13,963 bases of DNA from Candidatus Omnitrophota bacterium (GTDB taxonomy: Bacteria > Omnitrophota > Omnitrophia > Omnitrophales > Abzuiibacteriaceae), in assembly GCA_016206995.1 (NCBI GenBank), contig JACQQN010000193.1:1-13963 (forward strand), in the 5' to 3' direction. How positions within the stretch are numbered: the first letter of the stretch is position 1; the number at the start of each line of letters is the position of its first letter. Positions 5,803-13,195 of the stretch are shown here, one piece after another. Made by a program: the position numbers and the translations under genes. Under the pieces are notes generated by a model. It was not told the DNA's origin, did not search any database, and worked only from the letters and a program-made list of their open reading frames with translations.

Positions 5803-8640
5803 ATGACCATCGAAAAAAAGAATTACAAAGCTACGATTCATCTCCCGAAGACGAATTTCCCAATGAGAGCTAATCTTCCTCAGGCGGAGCCTCTTCGTTT
5901 GCGCGAGTGGGAAGGTGAAGCGCTTTACGAGCGGATCCGTGACAAGCAAAAAGGGAAGCGAAAATATATTCTTCACGATGGCCCCCCTTATGCAAATGGC
6001 AATATTCATGCTGGACATGCGCTCAACAAAATTTTAAAAGACATCATTGTTAAATCAAAAACCATGAGTGGTTACGATGCACATTATGTTCCAGGGTGGG
6101 ATTGCCACGGGATGCCCATTGAGCACGCGATTTTTAAGGAACTTGGGAAGCGAAAAGAAGATGTGGACCGGCTCGAATTTCGAAAACGGGCAAGAAAATA
6201 TGCAGAAAAGTATGTCAATACGCAGCGCGAAGAGTTCAAGCGGCTTGGCGTGTTCGGTGATTGGAGTGAACCCTATTTAACCATGCGCTCTGATTACCAA
6301 ACCTCAATTGCAAGCTGTTTCTTGAAACTTTTGAAAGATGGTTACATTGAGAGACGTCTGAAACCAGTGCCATGGTGTTATGATTGTGAAACGGCACTTG
6401 CCGATGCAGAGCTTGAATATGAAGATAAAACGTCAGCCGCTATTTTTGTAACTCTCGAAATTTCTGATTCAAATCAACTAATCAATCAAAAAATCAAAAT
6501 GTTAGCACAAGGAAAACCGTCCTACGTGATTATTTGGACAACGACACCGTGGACGCTGCCGGCCAATGTGGCCATCGCACTTCATCCAGAGATTTCCTAT
6601 TCTTTTTTTGAAACAGGCGGCAAGGTCTTTATTGCTGCCGAAAATTTGGTTCCGATCTTACAGAAAAAATTTGGGCTTCGCGAGACGAAAACGCTGAAAA
6701 CATTTCAAGGAAAAGATTTGCTTCATCTTCGCGTAAAACGTTTGTTTAACGTTGACGAATCGATCACTGAGTCCGTTGCGATTTTAGCGCAGTTTGTTTC
6801 AGCAACGGATGGCAGCGGCATTGTTCATATTGCACCAGGGCACGGGGAAGAAGATTATGAAGCGTGTATGGCATCGAGCATCATTTTCTCTATTCTTTCA
6901 CCTGTGGATGCGAAGGGCTGTTTTACTTCCCGCTTTAAGGAAGGCGTAGGGTTACTGGTTCATAAAGCCAATAAAAAAATTATCGAATTATTGAGAGAAC
7001 GCAAAGCACTTTTGTTTCAAGAAGACCACCTTCATTCCTATCCGCATTGCTGGCGGTGCAAGAACCCAATTATTTTCCGCGCAACGAAACAGTGGTTTTT
7101 GCAAGTGGATCACCGGGAATTGAGAAAACGCCTTTTGAATGAAATTCAGGAAAGGATCCAATTCTTTCCTGATTGGGGTAAAAATCGGATTGGCTCAATG
7201 GTCGAAGTGCGGCCAGATTGGTGTTTATCGCGTCAGAGATTATGGGGAGTTCCGATCCCAGTGATTCATTGCACGAATTGCGGAAAAATGTTTTATCGGG
7301 AAACTGAGAAGAACATCGAAAAATTATTTTCTGAAAAGGGTGCTGATGTGTGGTTTGAAAAAGATGCGAAGGAGTTTTTTGATGAAGGCAAAATCCCAAA
7401 TTGCTGCGCTGATCAAACCGTGGCAAAAGAATTAGATATCATCGATGTTTGGTTTGATTCGGGAGTCAGTCATCAAGCTGTTCTGGAAAAGCGAGAGTTC
7501 GATCTTAAATTTCCAGCGGATTTATATTTAGAAGGAAGTGATCAGCATCGCGGCTGGTTTCAAAGTGCTTTGATTACGAGCGTTGCTTTAAAAAATGATT
7601 CGCCGTTTGATTCGGTTTTGACTCATGGCTTTGTTGTTGATGGCGAAGGAAAGAAAATGTCGAAGTCGGCAGGCAATGTGGTTGCGCCGCAAGAGGTTAT
7701 GAGACAGTATGGGGCAGATATTTTAAGGCTCTGGGTTGCGTCGTGCGATTACAGCCAAGATGTGCGGCTTTCGAATGAAATTTTGGAACGCATGGCCGAT
7801 GCGTACCGGAAAATTCGAAACACCTTCCGGTATCTTCTTGCTAATTTGCATGATTTTGATCCCGTAAAAGATGCTTTAGAGCTTGAGCGGCTTGAACCAA
7901 TCGATCAGTACATTTGGGCACAGTCTCGTGAGATTTTTCGGAAAATTTACAGTGGCTATCAAAAATTTATTTTTAATGAGAGTTTCTCTTATGCCTATAT
8001 TTTGTGCAATGTGGATCTGAGCTCTTACTATCTTGATATCGTGAAAGACCGTTTGTACACCAGTAAGAAAGATTCTCTGGAAAGAAGATCGTCACAAACT
8101 GCAATGTTTTGGATTGCGCGTGACTTGGCGAAACTTCTTGCGCCCATTCTTTCGTTTACGGCTGATGAAGTGTGGCGGTCGTTTCGTTTTGAGCCGGGCA
8201 CTGGAAGCGTTCATGAAGCTTTATGGCCAGCCTGGTTGGTTGATAAAGATTCTGGGGTGGGGTCGAGATCCGCCGCTTGGGAAGTAGCTATTTTAAAAGA
8301 TTGGGAAAATGTTCGAGCAGCCCATAAAGTGATTCTTGCAAAACTTGAAGAGAAACGTGTTTCTGGTGAGATTGCTGCATCTCTTGATGCGAAAGTACTT
8401 TTACGTGTGAAAAATGAAGCTGATTTTCAACTTTTTAAGAAGTATGAGCAAAAACTCAGGTTCTATTTTATCTTGTCTCAATTTTCGATGGAGTTCGCAC
8501 CCAATCAAACCGAAACATTTGAGGTGGAAGTAGGACGGGCGGATGGAGCCAAATGCGTTCGTTGCTGGAATTATTCAACGCAGGTAGGGCATTTTAAGGA
8601 GCATTTAGAGCTTTGCGAACGTTGTGTCGAAGTGGTATGA
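5803..8640 (+). CDS. ileS: Isoleucyl-tRNA synthetase
   Basis: This cytoplasmic class Ia synthetase (945 residues, normal length) charges tRNA-Ile. The ATP-binding HIGH motif appears as HAGH (69-72) in PPYANGNIHAGHALNKILKD, with WDCHGMPIE after it. KMSKS is intact at 618-622. The editing (CP1) domain has the Thr-rich strand WTTTPWTLPAN (about 244-254) and APGHGEEDY with its key Asp at D351, so Val editing should work. A C-terminal zinc site is complete: C918, C921, C938 and C941. The HAGHALNKILKD layout and this finger are typical of the common bacterial IleS1 type rather than the eukaryote-like, mupirocin-resistant IleS2. It starts 8 bases after the phosphorylase with no clear SD, so coupling is likely. 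The lspA gene usually near ileS lies about 4 kb further on. Confidence 0.97.
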   Translation: MTIEKKNYKATIHLPKTNFPMRANLPQAEPLRLREWEGEALYERIRDKQKGKRKYILHDGPPYANGNIHAGHALNKILKDIIVKSKTMSGYDAHYVPGWDCHGMPIEHAIFKELGKRKEDVDRLEFRKRARKYAEKYVNTQREEFKRLGVFGDWSEPYLTMRSDYQTSIASCFLKLLKDGYIERRLKPVPWCYDCETALADAELEYEDKTSAAIFVTLEISDSNQLINQKIKMLAQGKPSYVIIWTTTPWTLPANVAIALHPEISYSFFETGGKVFIAAENLVPILQKKFGLRETKTLKTFQGKDLLHLRVKRLFNVDESITESVAILAQFVSATDGSGIVHIAPGHGEEDYEACMASSIIFSILSPVDAKGCFTSRFKEGVGLLVHKANKKIIELLRERKALLFQEDHLHSYPHCWRCKNPIIFRATKQWFLQVDHRELRKRLLNEIQERIQFFPDWGKNRIGSMVEVRPDWCLSRQRLWGVPIPVIHCTNCGKMFYRETEKNIEKLFSEKGADVWFEKDAKEFFDEGKIPNCCADQTVAKELDIIDVWFDSGVSHQAVLEKREFDLKFPADLYLEGSDQHRGWFQSALITSVALKNDSPFDSVLTHGFVVDGEGKKMSKSAGNVVAPQEVMRQYGADILRLWVASCDYSQDVRLSNEILERMADAYRKIRNTFRYLLANLHDFDPVKDALELERLEPIDQYIWAQSREIFRKIYSGYQKFIFNESFSYAYILCNVDLSSYYLDIVKDRLYTSKKDSLERRSSQTAMFWIARDLAKLLAPILSFTADEVWRSFRFEPGTGSVHEALWPAWLVDKDSGVGSRSAAWEVAILKDWENVRAAHKVILAKLEEKRVSGEIAASLDAKVLLRVKNEADFQLFKKYEQKLRFYFILSQFSMEFAPNQTETFEVEVGRADGAKCVRCWNYSTQVGHFKEHLELCERCVEVV

Positions 8641-8731
8641 AGGCAAAAATGGAACTGCCTATTGTTACCTTGACTGATTTCACTAATTTCAGTAAATAAA
8701 TTTACCCATTTAGGTGGCAAAAAGAAGCTGG

Positions 8732-8754
8732 AGTTTGGTACAATCTTAACGCTT
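8732..8754 (+). promoter_or_regulatory. Extended -10 promoter of the histidine kinase gene, nearly leaderless
   Basis: TACAAT (8739-8744) is preceded by TGG (8736-8738), giving an extended -10; the -35 position (GGCAAA, 8716-8721) is poor. The start point would fall near 8750-8751, about 4 bases before the ATG at 8755, and there is no SD, so the message is probably leaderless. The element AGTTTGGTACAATCTT (8732-8747) recurs almost exactly before the response regulator gene. A weaker alternative, TTGACT (8670-8675) with TAAATA (8693-8698), also lies in this gap. Confidence 0.5.
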
Positions 8755-10332
8755 ATGAACGAGCAAAATTCGATGGGGCGTCAACAAGACCGCATTACGT
8801 CACATCTGAGAAAGCGAAAGCAAATTCTCAAACGCTTTCTTGATGCCGTTGTTTTATTCATCCTCACTTATTTCATTTATGCTGTTTTTCAGTTGGTCGC
8901 GGGGTTTTTTTTCGCTGAATCTCCTTGGTTACGAGCCCCAGTTGTTTTGCTTGGTTTTTCAGTAGTCATTGCAGTTCTCTTTTATAAGCGAGTTGATTAC
9001 TTCATTTTCTTTGCTTTCAAGCGTTTATTTCTTAAACGTTCCGATCAATATTTCTTTGCGCTCACAAAACTCACACGAGACCTTGTCAATATTTTAGACC
9101 TCCCAGAAGTTTCAAATTTGATTGTGAACACCTTTGGCGAAACGGTTGGCGTCAAAACAGCTTCACTGATGGTGTTTGATCAAAATGAAGGGGTGTATCA
9201 AGTAATCTCAGCGTTTGGAATTTCGCCATCACATTACCTTAAAATTCGTTTTGCAGTCGATCGGCCCATTGTGGACACGCTTCGCAGCTATGCAAAACCA
9301 CTGGTGCGAGAAAAAATCAGAAAACTTTTTCCATGGCAAGAAGCTAATCAGTTGGTGACGGAATTTGAAATTTTAGAGGCTTCTTGTATCATCCCTTTGA
9401 TTTGTAACGATCAACTTATTGGTTCGCTCAACTTAGGGGTTCAGGAAGCCTCGAAACCATTTCGTGATGCCGACATCCGATTTTTTCACGAGCTGGCCAA
9501 AGAAATTGCACCCGTTGTTCGAAATGCCATTATGGTTGAGGAGTTAAAACGTGCCAATCAAGATTTGACGCAGGTTCAAACGGAACTCATTCAGTCGACA
9601 CGGCTTTCTGCCATTGAACAACTTGCGACGGGACTTGCGCATGAAATTCACAATCCACTCACCATCATTTCCGGGAAAGCGCAAGTGCTTCTCCTCAAAA
9701 AAGATAAGAAAGGTTACGACGAAAAAGTAGAAGAAGTCCTTAAAACAATTGTGAAGCAAACAAAACGCGCGGCCGATATTACAAGGAAACTTCTCATGTT
9801 TTCTCAAGGAAAAGGTTCGACACGGGAAGCGATTGCGTTTGAAACAATTGTGAATGATACCGTTGCGCTGGTTTCTTATCAAATGGCGCTTGACGGAATT
9901 CGGGTTGTGAAACAAATTGATCACCACCTTCCGGTTTTTTACGGAAATCCAACCGCTTTTCGCGAGATTTTTCTCAATTTACTTTTGAATGCTGTTCAAG
10001 CTGTCGGAAAATCGGGAACGATTCAGATCAGTGTTCGCTATAAAACGCTTGATCGGGCCATTGAAATTCGTGTTGCAGATACAGGCATTGGGATTCAAGC
10101 GGAGCATTTAAATCAACTGTTTAACCCATTTTTTACCACCCGGAAAGATGCAACCGGGCTTGGGTTGTTTGTAACGCAGCAGATTATTCATCAATACAGT
10201 GGTTCCATTCGCGTCGAAAGTAAAGTGGGCGAAGGGACCATTGTTATTATTCAATTACCAGTTGATGGAAATGGCGAGCAGGAAAATGAAGGTCCTGCAG
10301 AATACACGCAGCAGAAAATAGCTGCTCACTAA
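8755..10332 (+). CDS. Membrane-anchored GAF sensor histidine kinase
   Basis: This 525-residue sensor kinase has a basic N-terminus, two membrane helices (about 28-51 and 60-77) with almost no periplasmic loop, a GAF domain (about 105-260) and a short coiled linker. The HisKA domain follows, with H-box AHEIHNPLT and phosphoacceptor H296. The HATPase domain has N-box EIFLNLLLNAVQA (N408, N412), G1 DTGIGI (442-447), F-box FNPFFTTR and G2 TGLGLF (467-472). All catalytic elements are intact. The tiny extracytoplasmic part suggests sensing in or beneath the membrane, or by the GAF domain, rather than of an external ligand. No receiver is fused; the stand-alone receiver 65 bases downstream is the likely partner (inference). 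The start at 8755 has no SD but sits just after a good -10. The final 20 residues are a hydrophilic, Glu/Gln-rich tail. The input signal is unknown. Confidence 0.93.
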   Translation: MNEQNSMGRQQDRITSHLRKRKQILKRFLDAVVLFILTYFIYAVFQLVAGFFFAESPWLRAPVVLLGFSVVIAVLFYKRVDYFIFFAFKRLFLKRSDQYFFALTKLTRDLVNILDLPEVSNLIVNTFGETVGVKTASLMVFDQNEGVYQVISAFGISPSHYLKIRFAVDRPIVDTLRSYAKPLVREKIRKLFPWQEANQLVTEFEILEASCIIPLICNDQLIGSLNLGVQEASKPFRDADIRFFHELAKEIAPVVRNAIMVEELKRANQDLTQVQTELIQSTRLSAIEQLATGLAHEIHNPLTIISGKAQVLLLKKDKKGYDEKVEEVLKTIVKQTKRAADITRKLLMFSQGKGSTREAIAFETIVNDTVALVSYQMALDGIRVVKQIDHHLPVFYGNPTAFREIFLNLLLNAVQAVGKSGTIQISVRYKTLDRAIEIRVADTGIGIQAEHLNQLFNPFFTTRKDATGLGLFVTQQIIHQYSGSIRVESKVGEGTIVIIQLPVDGNGEQENEGPAEYTQQKIAAH

Positions 10333-10349
10333 TGATAAAAAATCAATGC

Positions 10350-10397
10350 AGTTTGGTACTATTTTGAGTTTAACGGAAGTTATAAGGAGGAAAGATT
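10350..10397 (+). promoter_or_regulatory. Extended -10 promoter and strong RBS of the response regulator gene
   Basis: TGG (10354-10356) followed by TACTAT (10357-10362) forms an extended -10; the -35 region is poor (GATAAA at 10334-10339). AGTTTGGTACTATTTT (10350-10365) matches 14 of 16 bases of the element before the kinase gene. The predicted leader is about 28 bases and contains a near-perfect Shine-Dalgarno, AAGGAGG (10384-10390), so this gene should be translated far more strongly than the kinase. This suits excess regulator over sensor. Confidence 0.5.
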
Positions 10398-10772
10398 ATG
10401 GTTAAGTTGCTTGTTGTAGATGATGAAAATGAGATTTGTGAATTTCTGAAGAGTTTTTTTGAAGAAAGGACTTATAACGTGATGGTCGCTAATTCCGGCG
10501 AACAAGCGCTCGATGTTGTCAAACAAGAGAAACCACAAGTGGTTTTGCTTGATATTAAGATGCCCGGCATGGATGGCATTCAGACGCTTCGCGAGATTAA
10601 GACAAAATTCCCTAAGACCAAGGTCATCATGGTTACCGCCATTGAAACCAGAGATAAAATCGAAGAATGCCTGCGGTTAGGAGCGGATAACTATATTACC
10701 AAGCCGCTCAGTCTTGAATACTTAGAAAACGACGTTCGGGAAAAGATTGAAAGTACGGCAAGGTCTAATTAA
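10398..10772 (+). CDS. Single-domain response regulator (receiver only)
   Basis: The 124-residue protein is a complete CheY/Spo0F-like receiver with no output domain. The acidic pocket is D8, D9 and E10 (LVVDDENE), the phosphoacceptor is D52 (VVLLDIKMPGMDG), the switch Thr is T80 (VIMVTA) and the conserved Lys is K102 (TKPLS). It has a strong SD and its own promoter. Lying between a hybrid-less kinase and an HD-GYP protein that lacks a receiver, it is well placed to carry phosphate from the kinase and to act by protein contact, possibly on the HD-GYP protein; that is inference from context. Alternatively it could be a phosphorelay intermediate or act on other targets. Length is normal for a lone receiver. 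Confidence 0.95.
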   Translation: MVKLLVVDDENEICEFLKSFFEERTYNVMVANSGEQALDVVKQEKPQVVLLDIKMPGMDGIQTLREIKTKFPKTKVIMVTAIETRDKIEECLRLGADNYITKPLSLEYLENDVREKIESTARSN

Positions 10773-10846
10773 AGCGCTAAAGGAAGTCATTTATTATCTG
10801 GAAGATGGAGCTCCAATTTACGGGTTCAGAATTAAGCCCATCAAGG

Positions 10847-10862
10847 AAACAAGTGCTTGTTT
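10847..10862. promoter_or_regulatory. Small AT-rich inverted repeat touching the -35 box
   Basis: Seven-base arms AAACAAG and CTTGTTT flank TG. The right arm ends at 10862, overlapping the first two bases of the -35 box of the next promoter. It could be an operator half-site pair, or chance in AT-rich DNA; its centre is too tight for a useful RNA hairpin and it has no T-run. A second palindrome, TGGAGCTCCA, lies at 10806-10815. Confidence 0.25.
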
Positions 10863-10889
10863 GAAGTAGTGAGTGGTCGGTGCTACTAT
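10861..10889 (+). promoter_or_regulatory. Promoter of the GAF-HD-GYP gene
   Basis: TTGAAG (10861-10866) is separated by 17 bases from TACTAT (10884-10889), with TGC (10881-10883) forming an extended -10. It is one of the best promoter matches in the window. Transcription should begin near 10896, giving a leader of about 30 bases with GGAG (10911-10914) and AAGG (10920-10923) before the ATG. The -10 hexamer is identical to that of the response regulator gene. Confidence 0.6.
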
Positions 10890-10926
10890 TTCAGTGAATC
10901 TACGATTTAAGGAGTGGATAAGGTAA

Positions 10927-12195
10927 ATGACAAGTCAAGCTTATCATGAAGCATTGATCAGTGCTGCAAAGACGATGGTGCGCGTTCAAAACCCGCGCAG
11001 CCTTCTAAAAATGATTGCCCGGTTTATTGTGCAGCAAGTTGGTCTTACCCACGCTTCCATTGTGATTCATGAGGCAAAACGCAATCGCTATATCTTTGTA
11101 GATTCCAAAGGAAGCGAACGCATCCCAACCAAGCTGATCCGCTTAGATCGTAATAATCCCTTGATCGAATGGTTTCTCGAAAAAGATCCGAAAGGGAAGG
11201 GCAAGAAGAGCTTTCTCCTTTATTCGGAACTCTTAAAATGGGTGAACGCCAACCATACGAACGGCCGCTATAAGGAAGATCAGAAAGCGCATTTGGTTGA
11301 GTTGAAAAACATTATGGCAACCTTGAAATCTTCCCTTTGTGTCCCTGGGTTTTACAAGGGAGAGCTTTTAGGGGTTTTGATTTTGGGTGAAAAAATCGAT
11401 CATGAATCCTTCACACCCGACGAAATATCATTTTTCCAGGCGCTTGCGAATGATGCTTCGATTGCTTTAAAAGCGGCAAACCTAAGAGAAAATCTGCTTC
11501 AGCAAAATCTGGAATTAGAGCTGAAACAAAAAGAACTCAAAGAAAAATTGCACGAAATAGAGCTCATGCGCACGAGGGAGCAAGCAACTTACCATCAGAT
11601 TGTTTTGTCGCTTGCCCGTGAAGTTTATGCGAAAGACCCCTACACGTCTGGGCATTTAGCGCATGTAGAAAAATTGGGGATCATGACAGCCCAAGAAATG
11701 AGTTACGACCTGAAAGACGAACGAAAGCGGAATACCTTAACGGCAGCACTTCATCTTCATGACGTGGGAAAGATTGGAATTCCGGATGCAATTCTCAAGA
11801 AAAAGGGGCCGCTGACTGACGAAGAGTGGAAGGTCATGCGGCAGCATCCGATTCGCGGTGCAAAAATTTTGGAGCCACTGACGGAATTTCGTGACGTTGG
11901 TAAAATTGTGCTTCATCATCATGAAAATTATGATGGTACAGGTTACCCCTACGGCTTGAAGGGTGAAGACATTCCATTAGAGTCTAGGATTATTTCTGTG
12001 GTTGACGCATTTCATGCCATTGTTTCGACGCGATGTTACCGGGAAGGCCGGCCGGTAGAAGTTGCGTTCTCTGAACTGGAAAAGGGGGCTGGCACCCAAT
12101 TTGACGCAGACGTGGTTCATGCCTTTATTCGTGCTTATCAGAAAGCAGAGGGAAAACAATCGGCCGGTAAAAGGTCAATCGAGCGAATTGCCTAA
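10927..12195 (+). CDS. GAF domain HD-GYP phosphodiesterase
   Basis: This 422-residue soluble protein combines an N-terminal GAF domain (about 1-185), a charged coiled coil (about 186-220) and a canonical HD-GYP domain (about 225-400). HD-GYP enzymes are metal-dependent c-di-GMP phosphodiesterases. The metal ligands are present: H243 (SGHLAHV), H278-D279 (LHLHDVGKIGIPD), H307 (RQHPIRG), H331-H332 and the GYP signature HHENYDGTGYP (331-341), and D360 (VVDAFHA). All expected residues look intact, so activity is likely. There is no receiver domain, unlike RpfG; control could come from the GAF domain or from the stand-alone receiver encoded just upstream. There is no transmembrane segment. SD spacing is unusual: GGAG lies 12 bases from the ATG and AAGG only 3. 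No diguanylate cyclase (GGDEF) gene is in the window. Confidence 0.93.
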   Translation: MTSQAYHEALISAAKTMVRVQNPRSLLKMIARFIVQQVGLTHASIVIHEAKRNRYIFVDSKGSERIPTKLIRLDRNNPLIEWFLEKDPKGKGKKSFLLYSELLKWVNANHTNGRYKEDQKAHLVELKNIMATLKSSLCVPGFYKGELLGVLILGEKIDHESFTPDEISFFQALANDASIALKAANLRENLLQQNLELELKQKELKEKLHEIELMRTREQATYHQIVLSLAREVYAKDPYTSGHLAHVEKLGIMTAQEMSYDLKDERKRNTLTAALHLHDVGKIGIPDAILKKKGPLTDEEWKVMRQHPIRGAKILEPLTEFRDVGKIVLHHHENYDGTGYPYGLKGEDIPLESRIISVVDAFHAIVSTRCYREGRPVEVAFSELEKGAGTQFDADVVHAFIRAYQKAEGKQSAGKRSIERIA

Positions 12196-12213
12196 CTTGA
12201 CCAACATAATCAA

Positions 12214-12241
12214 TTGACTTCATAGGTGCAGATGTTATAAT
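12214..12241 (+). promoter_or_regulatory. Near-consensus promoter of the DksA/TraR-like gene
   Basis: TTGACT (12214-12219) and a perfect TATAAT (12236-12241) are separated by 16 bases. The start would be near 12248, with a leader of about 17 bases carrying GAGGG (12256-12260) before the ATG at 12265. This is the strongest promoter in the window, consistent with high or constitutive expression of the gene and perhaps lspA-lgt. An additional TTGACC (12197-12202) lies exactly 17 bases upstream of the -35. Confidence 0.7.
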
Positions 12242-12264
12242 GCGCCCTTCTTTTTGAGGGAAAA

Positions 12265-12642
12265 ATGGATAAACAAGAATCTGAAAAATTTAAAACATTG
12301 CTTCAGGCGTACCGCGCAAAACTTGCAAGCGGTATCAGCCACATCGAGCGTGACATGCTCAATAAAAGCCAACGCGATTCTTCAGGTGATCTCTCCGGTT
12401 ACACATTTCATATGGCCGACCAAGCAACTGACAATTTTGATACGGAGTTCAACCTCGATATTGCATCAAACGAGCAGAAATTTCTCAATGAGATTGATGA
12501 AGCGATCAAGCGAATCGATGAGGGTGTGTTTGGAATTTGCGAAGAATGCGAAAAACCGATCGCCGTCAAACGCTTAAAAGCAGTTCCCTATGCGCGCTAT
12601 TGCATCAAATGCCAAGAGGGAATTGAAAAGAATAACCGTTGA
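12265..12642 (+). CDS. DksA/TraR-type C4 zinc-finger protein
   Basis: The 125-residue protein has an N-terminal helical region likely to form the DksA-type coiled coil, then FHMADQATDNFDTEF. A helix (about 68-86) leads into a C4 zinc finger with C92, C95, C113 and C116 (GICEECEKPI...RYCIKCQEG). This is the DksA/TraR/YteA family, which enters the RNA polymerase secondary channel and alters initiation, often together with ppGpp. At the coiled-coil tip E. coli DksA has D71xxD74xA76; aligning MADQAT by eye keeps the second Asp (D52) and Ala (A54) but puts His in place of the first Asp, so classical DksA activity is uncertain. Its position before lspA matches ylyA in Bacillus subtilis. The promoter and SD are both good. 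Confidence 0.88.
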   Translation: MDKQESEKFKTLLQAYRAKLASGISHIERDMLNKSQRDSSGDLSGYTFHMADQATDNFDTEFNLDIASNEQKFLNEIDEAIKRIDEGVFGICEECEKPIAVKRLKAVPYARYCIKCQEGIEKNNR

Positions 12643-12748
12643 ACTATCGACCTCCCGCCGTTTTTTAATACTTCTGGTTGTAAAAGCGTTTGTTGTTAGA
12701 TAGCAAAACGCACCCCTAACGGGTCATTCAAAAGAGGGATGAAAAACC

Positions 12749-13195
12749 ATGTGGCTTTTTTGGATTGTAATCCTATTTTCCATTGTGGGGGATCAACTAA
12801 CAAAATTAGCTGCGAGTCTCTTCCTGGAAGAGGGTGCAAGCATGACGCTTGTCCCACGCATTTTTCATTTGACGCTTGTCCACAATCAAGGGATTGCCTT
12901 CGGACTTTTTAATAATCATGGATCGCTTCTTTTAGTTTTCATTGCTGCAAGCGTCTTAATCCTGCTCATTTTTTCTTTTCAGTCCATGATGAATGATCGT
13001 TATCATCAAATGGTTTACGGATTGATTATTGGAGGCGCAATCGGTAATTTAATCGATCGATTTCGGCTCGGCTATGTCGTTGATTTTCTTGATTTTCGAA
13101 TCTGGCCGGTTTTTAATCTTGCCGACACATGGATCACAGTTGGCGTTCTCTTATTTGCTTTTTCCGCTTTTCAGAAAAAACATCATGCACCCTAA
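12749..13195 (+). CDS. lspA: Lipoprotein signal peptidase (signal peptidase II)
   Basis: This 148-residue inner-membrane aspartyl protease cleaves the signal peptide of prolipoproteins after lipidation. Four hydrophobic spans are visible (about 3-23, 58-77, 87-103 and 124-142). The catalytic aspartates are D112 in VVDFLDF and D126 in FNLADTWITVG. Other family blocks are DQLTK (15-19), HNQGIAFG (the family usually has NTGAAF) and GGAIGNLIDR. GAGGG (12733-12737) lies 11 bases before the ATG; another ATG at 12739 is out of frame. The gene overlaps lgt by 11 bases, so modification and cleavage of lipoproteins are co-expressed. No strong promoter is seen in the 106-base gap upstream, so readthrough from the DksA/TraR-like gene is possible. 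Confidence 0.95.
   Translation: MWLFWIVILFSIVGDQLTKLAASLFLEEGASMTLVPRIFHLTLVHNQGIAFGLFNNHGSLLLVFIAASVLILLIFSFQSMMNDRYHQMVYGLIIGGAIGNLIDRFRLGYVVDFLDFRIWPVFNLADTWITVGVLLFAFSAFQKKHHAP

Noticed and set aside
7070..7426. 118-codon open frame on the minus strand inside ileS
   Set aside because: It is a shadow of the conserved ileS coding sequence; it shows no recognisable domain and all neighbours are on the + strand.
8641..8662. AGGCA...TGCCT hairpin after ileS as a terminator
   Set aside because: The stem is only 5 bp with a 10-base loop and no following T-run.
8713..8730. Possible sigma-54 promoter (TGGCAAAAAGAAGCTG) before the histidine kinase
   Set aside because: GG and GC are 9 bases apart instead of 10, and the -12 TTGC is absent. 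The extended -10 box downstream explains the start better.
10747..10869. Open frame of 40 codons just after and partly inside the response regulator gene (TTG start; reads GLIKALKEVIYYLED...)
   Set aside because: It looks slightly protein-like, but it has no ATG or GTG start, no convincing SD, and the receiver upstream is already complete. The HD-GYP promoter overlaps its end. It may be chance or a decayed fragment.
12254..12577. 107-codon open frame overlapping the DksA/TraR-like gene in another frame
   Set aside because: The overlapping frame encodes a clear C4 zinc-finger protein with promoter and SD; the alternative product has no recognisable features.
12643..12670. GC-rich patch followed by TTTTTT after the DksA/TraR-like gene as a rho-independent terminator
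   Set aside because: There is a T-run, but I could not find complementary arms in the preceding sequence to form a stem.
12678..12706. TTGTAA...TAGCAA as an lspA promoter
   Set aside because: Only about half of each hexamer matches consensus; it is no better than chance in AT-rich sequence.
12712..12724. ACCCCTAACGGGT hairpin upstream of lspA
   Set aside because: The stem is four base pairs; it is too weak to call a regulatory structure without comparative support.
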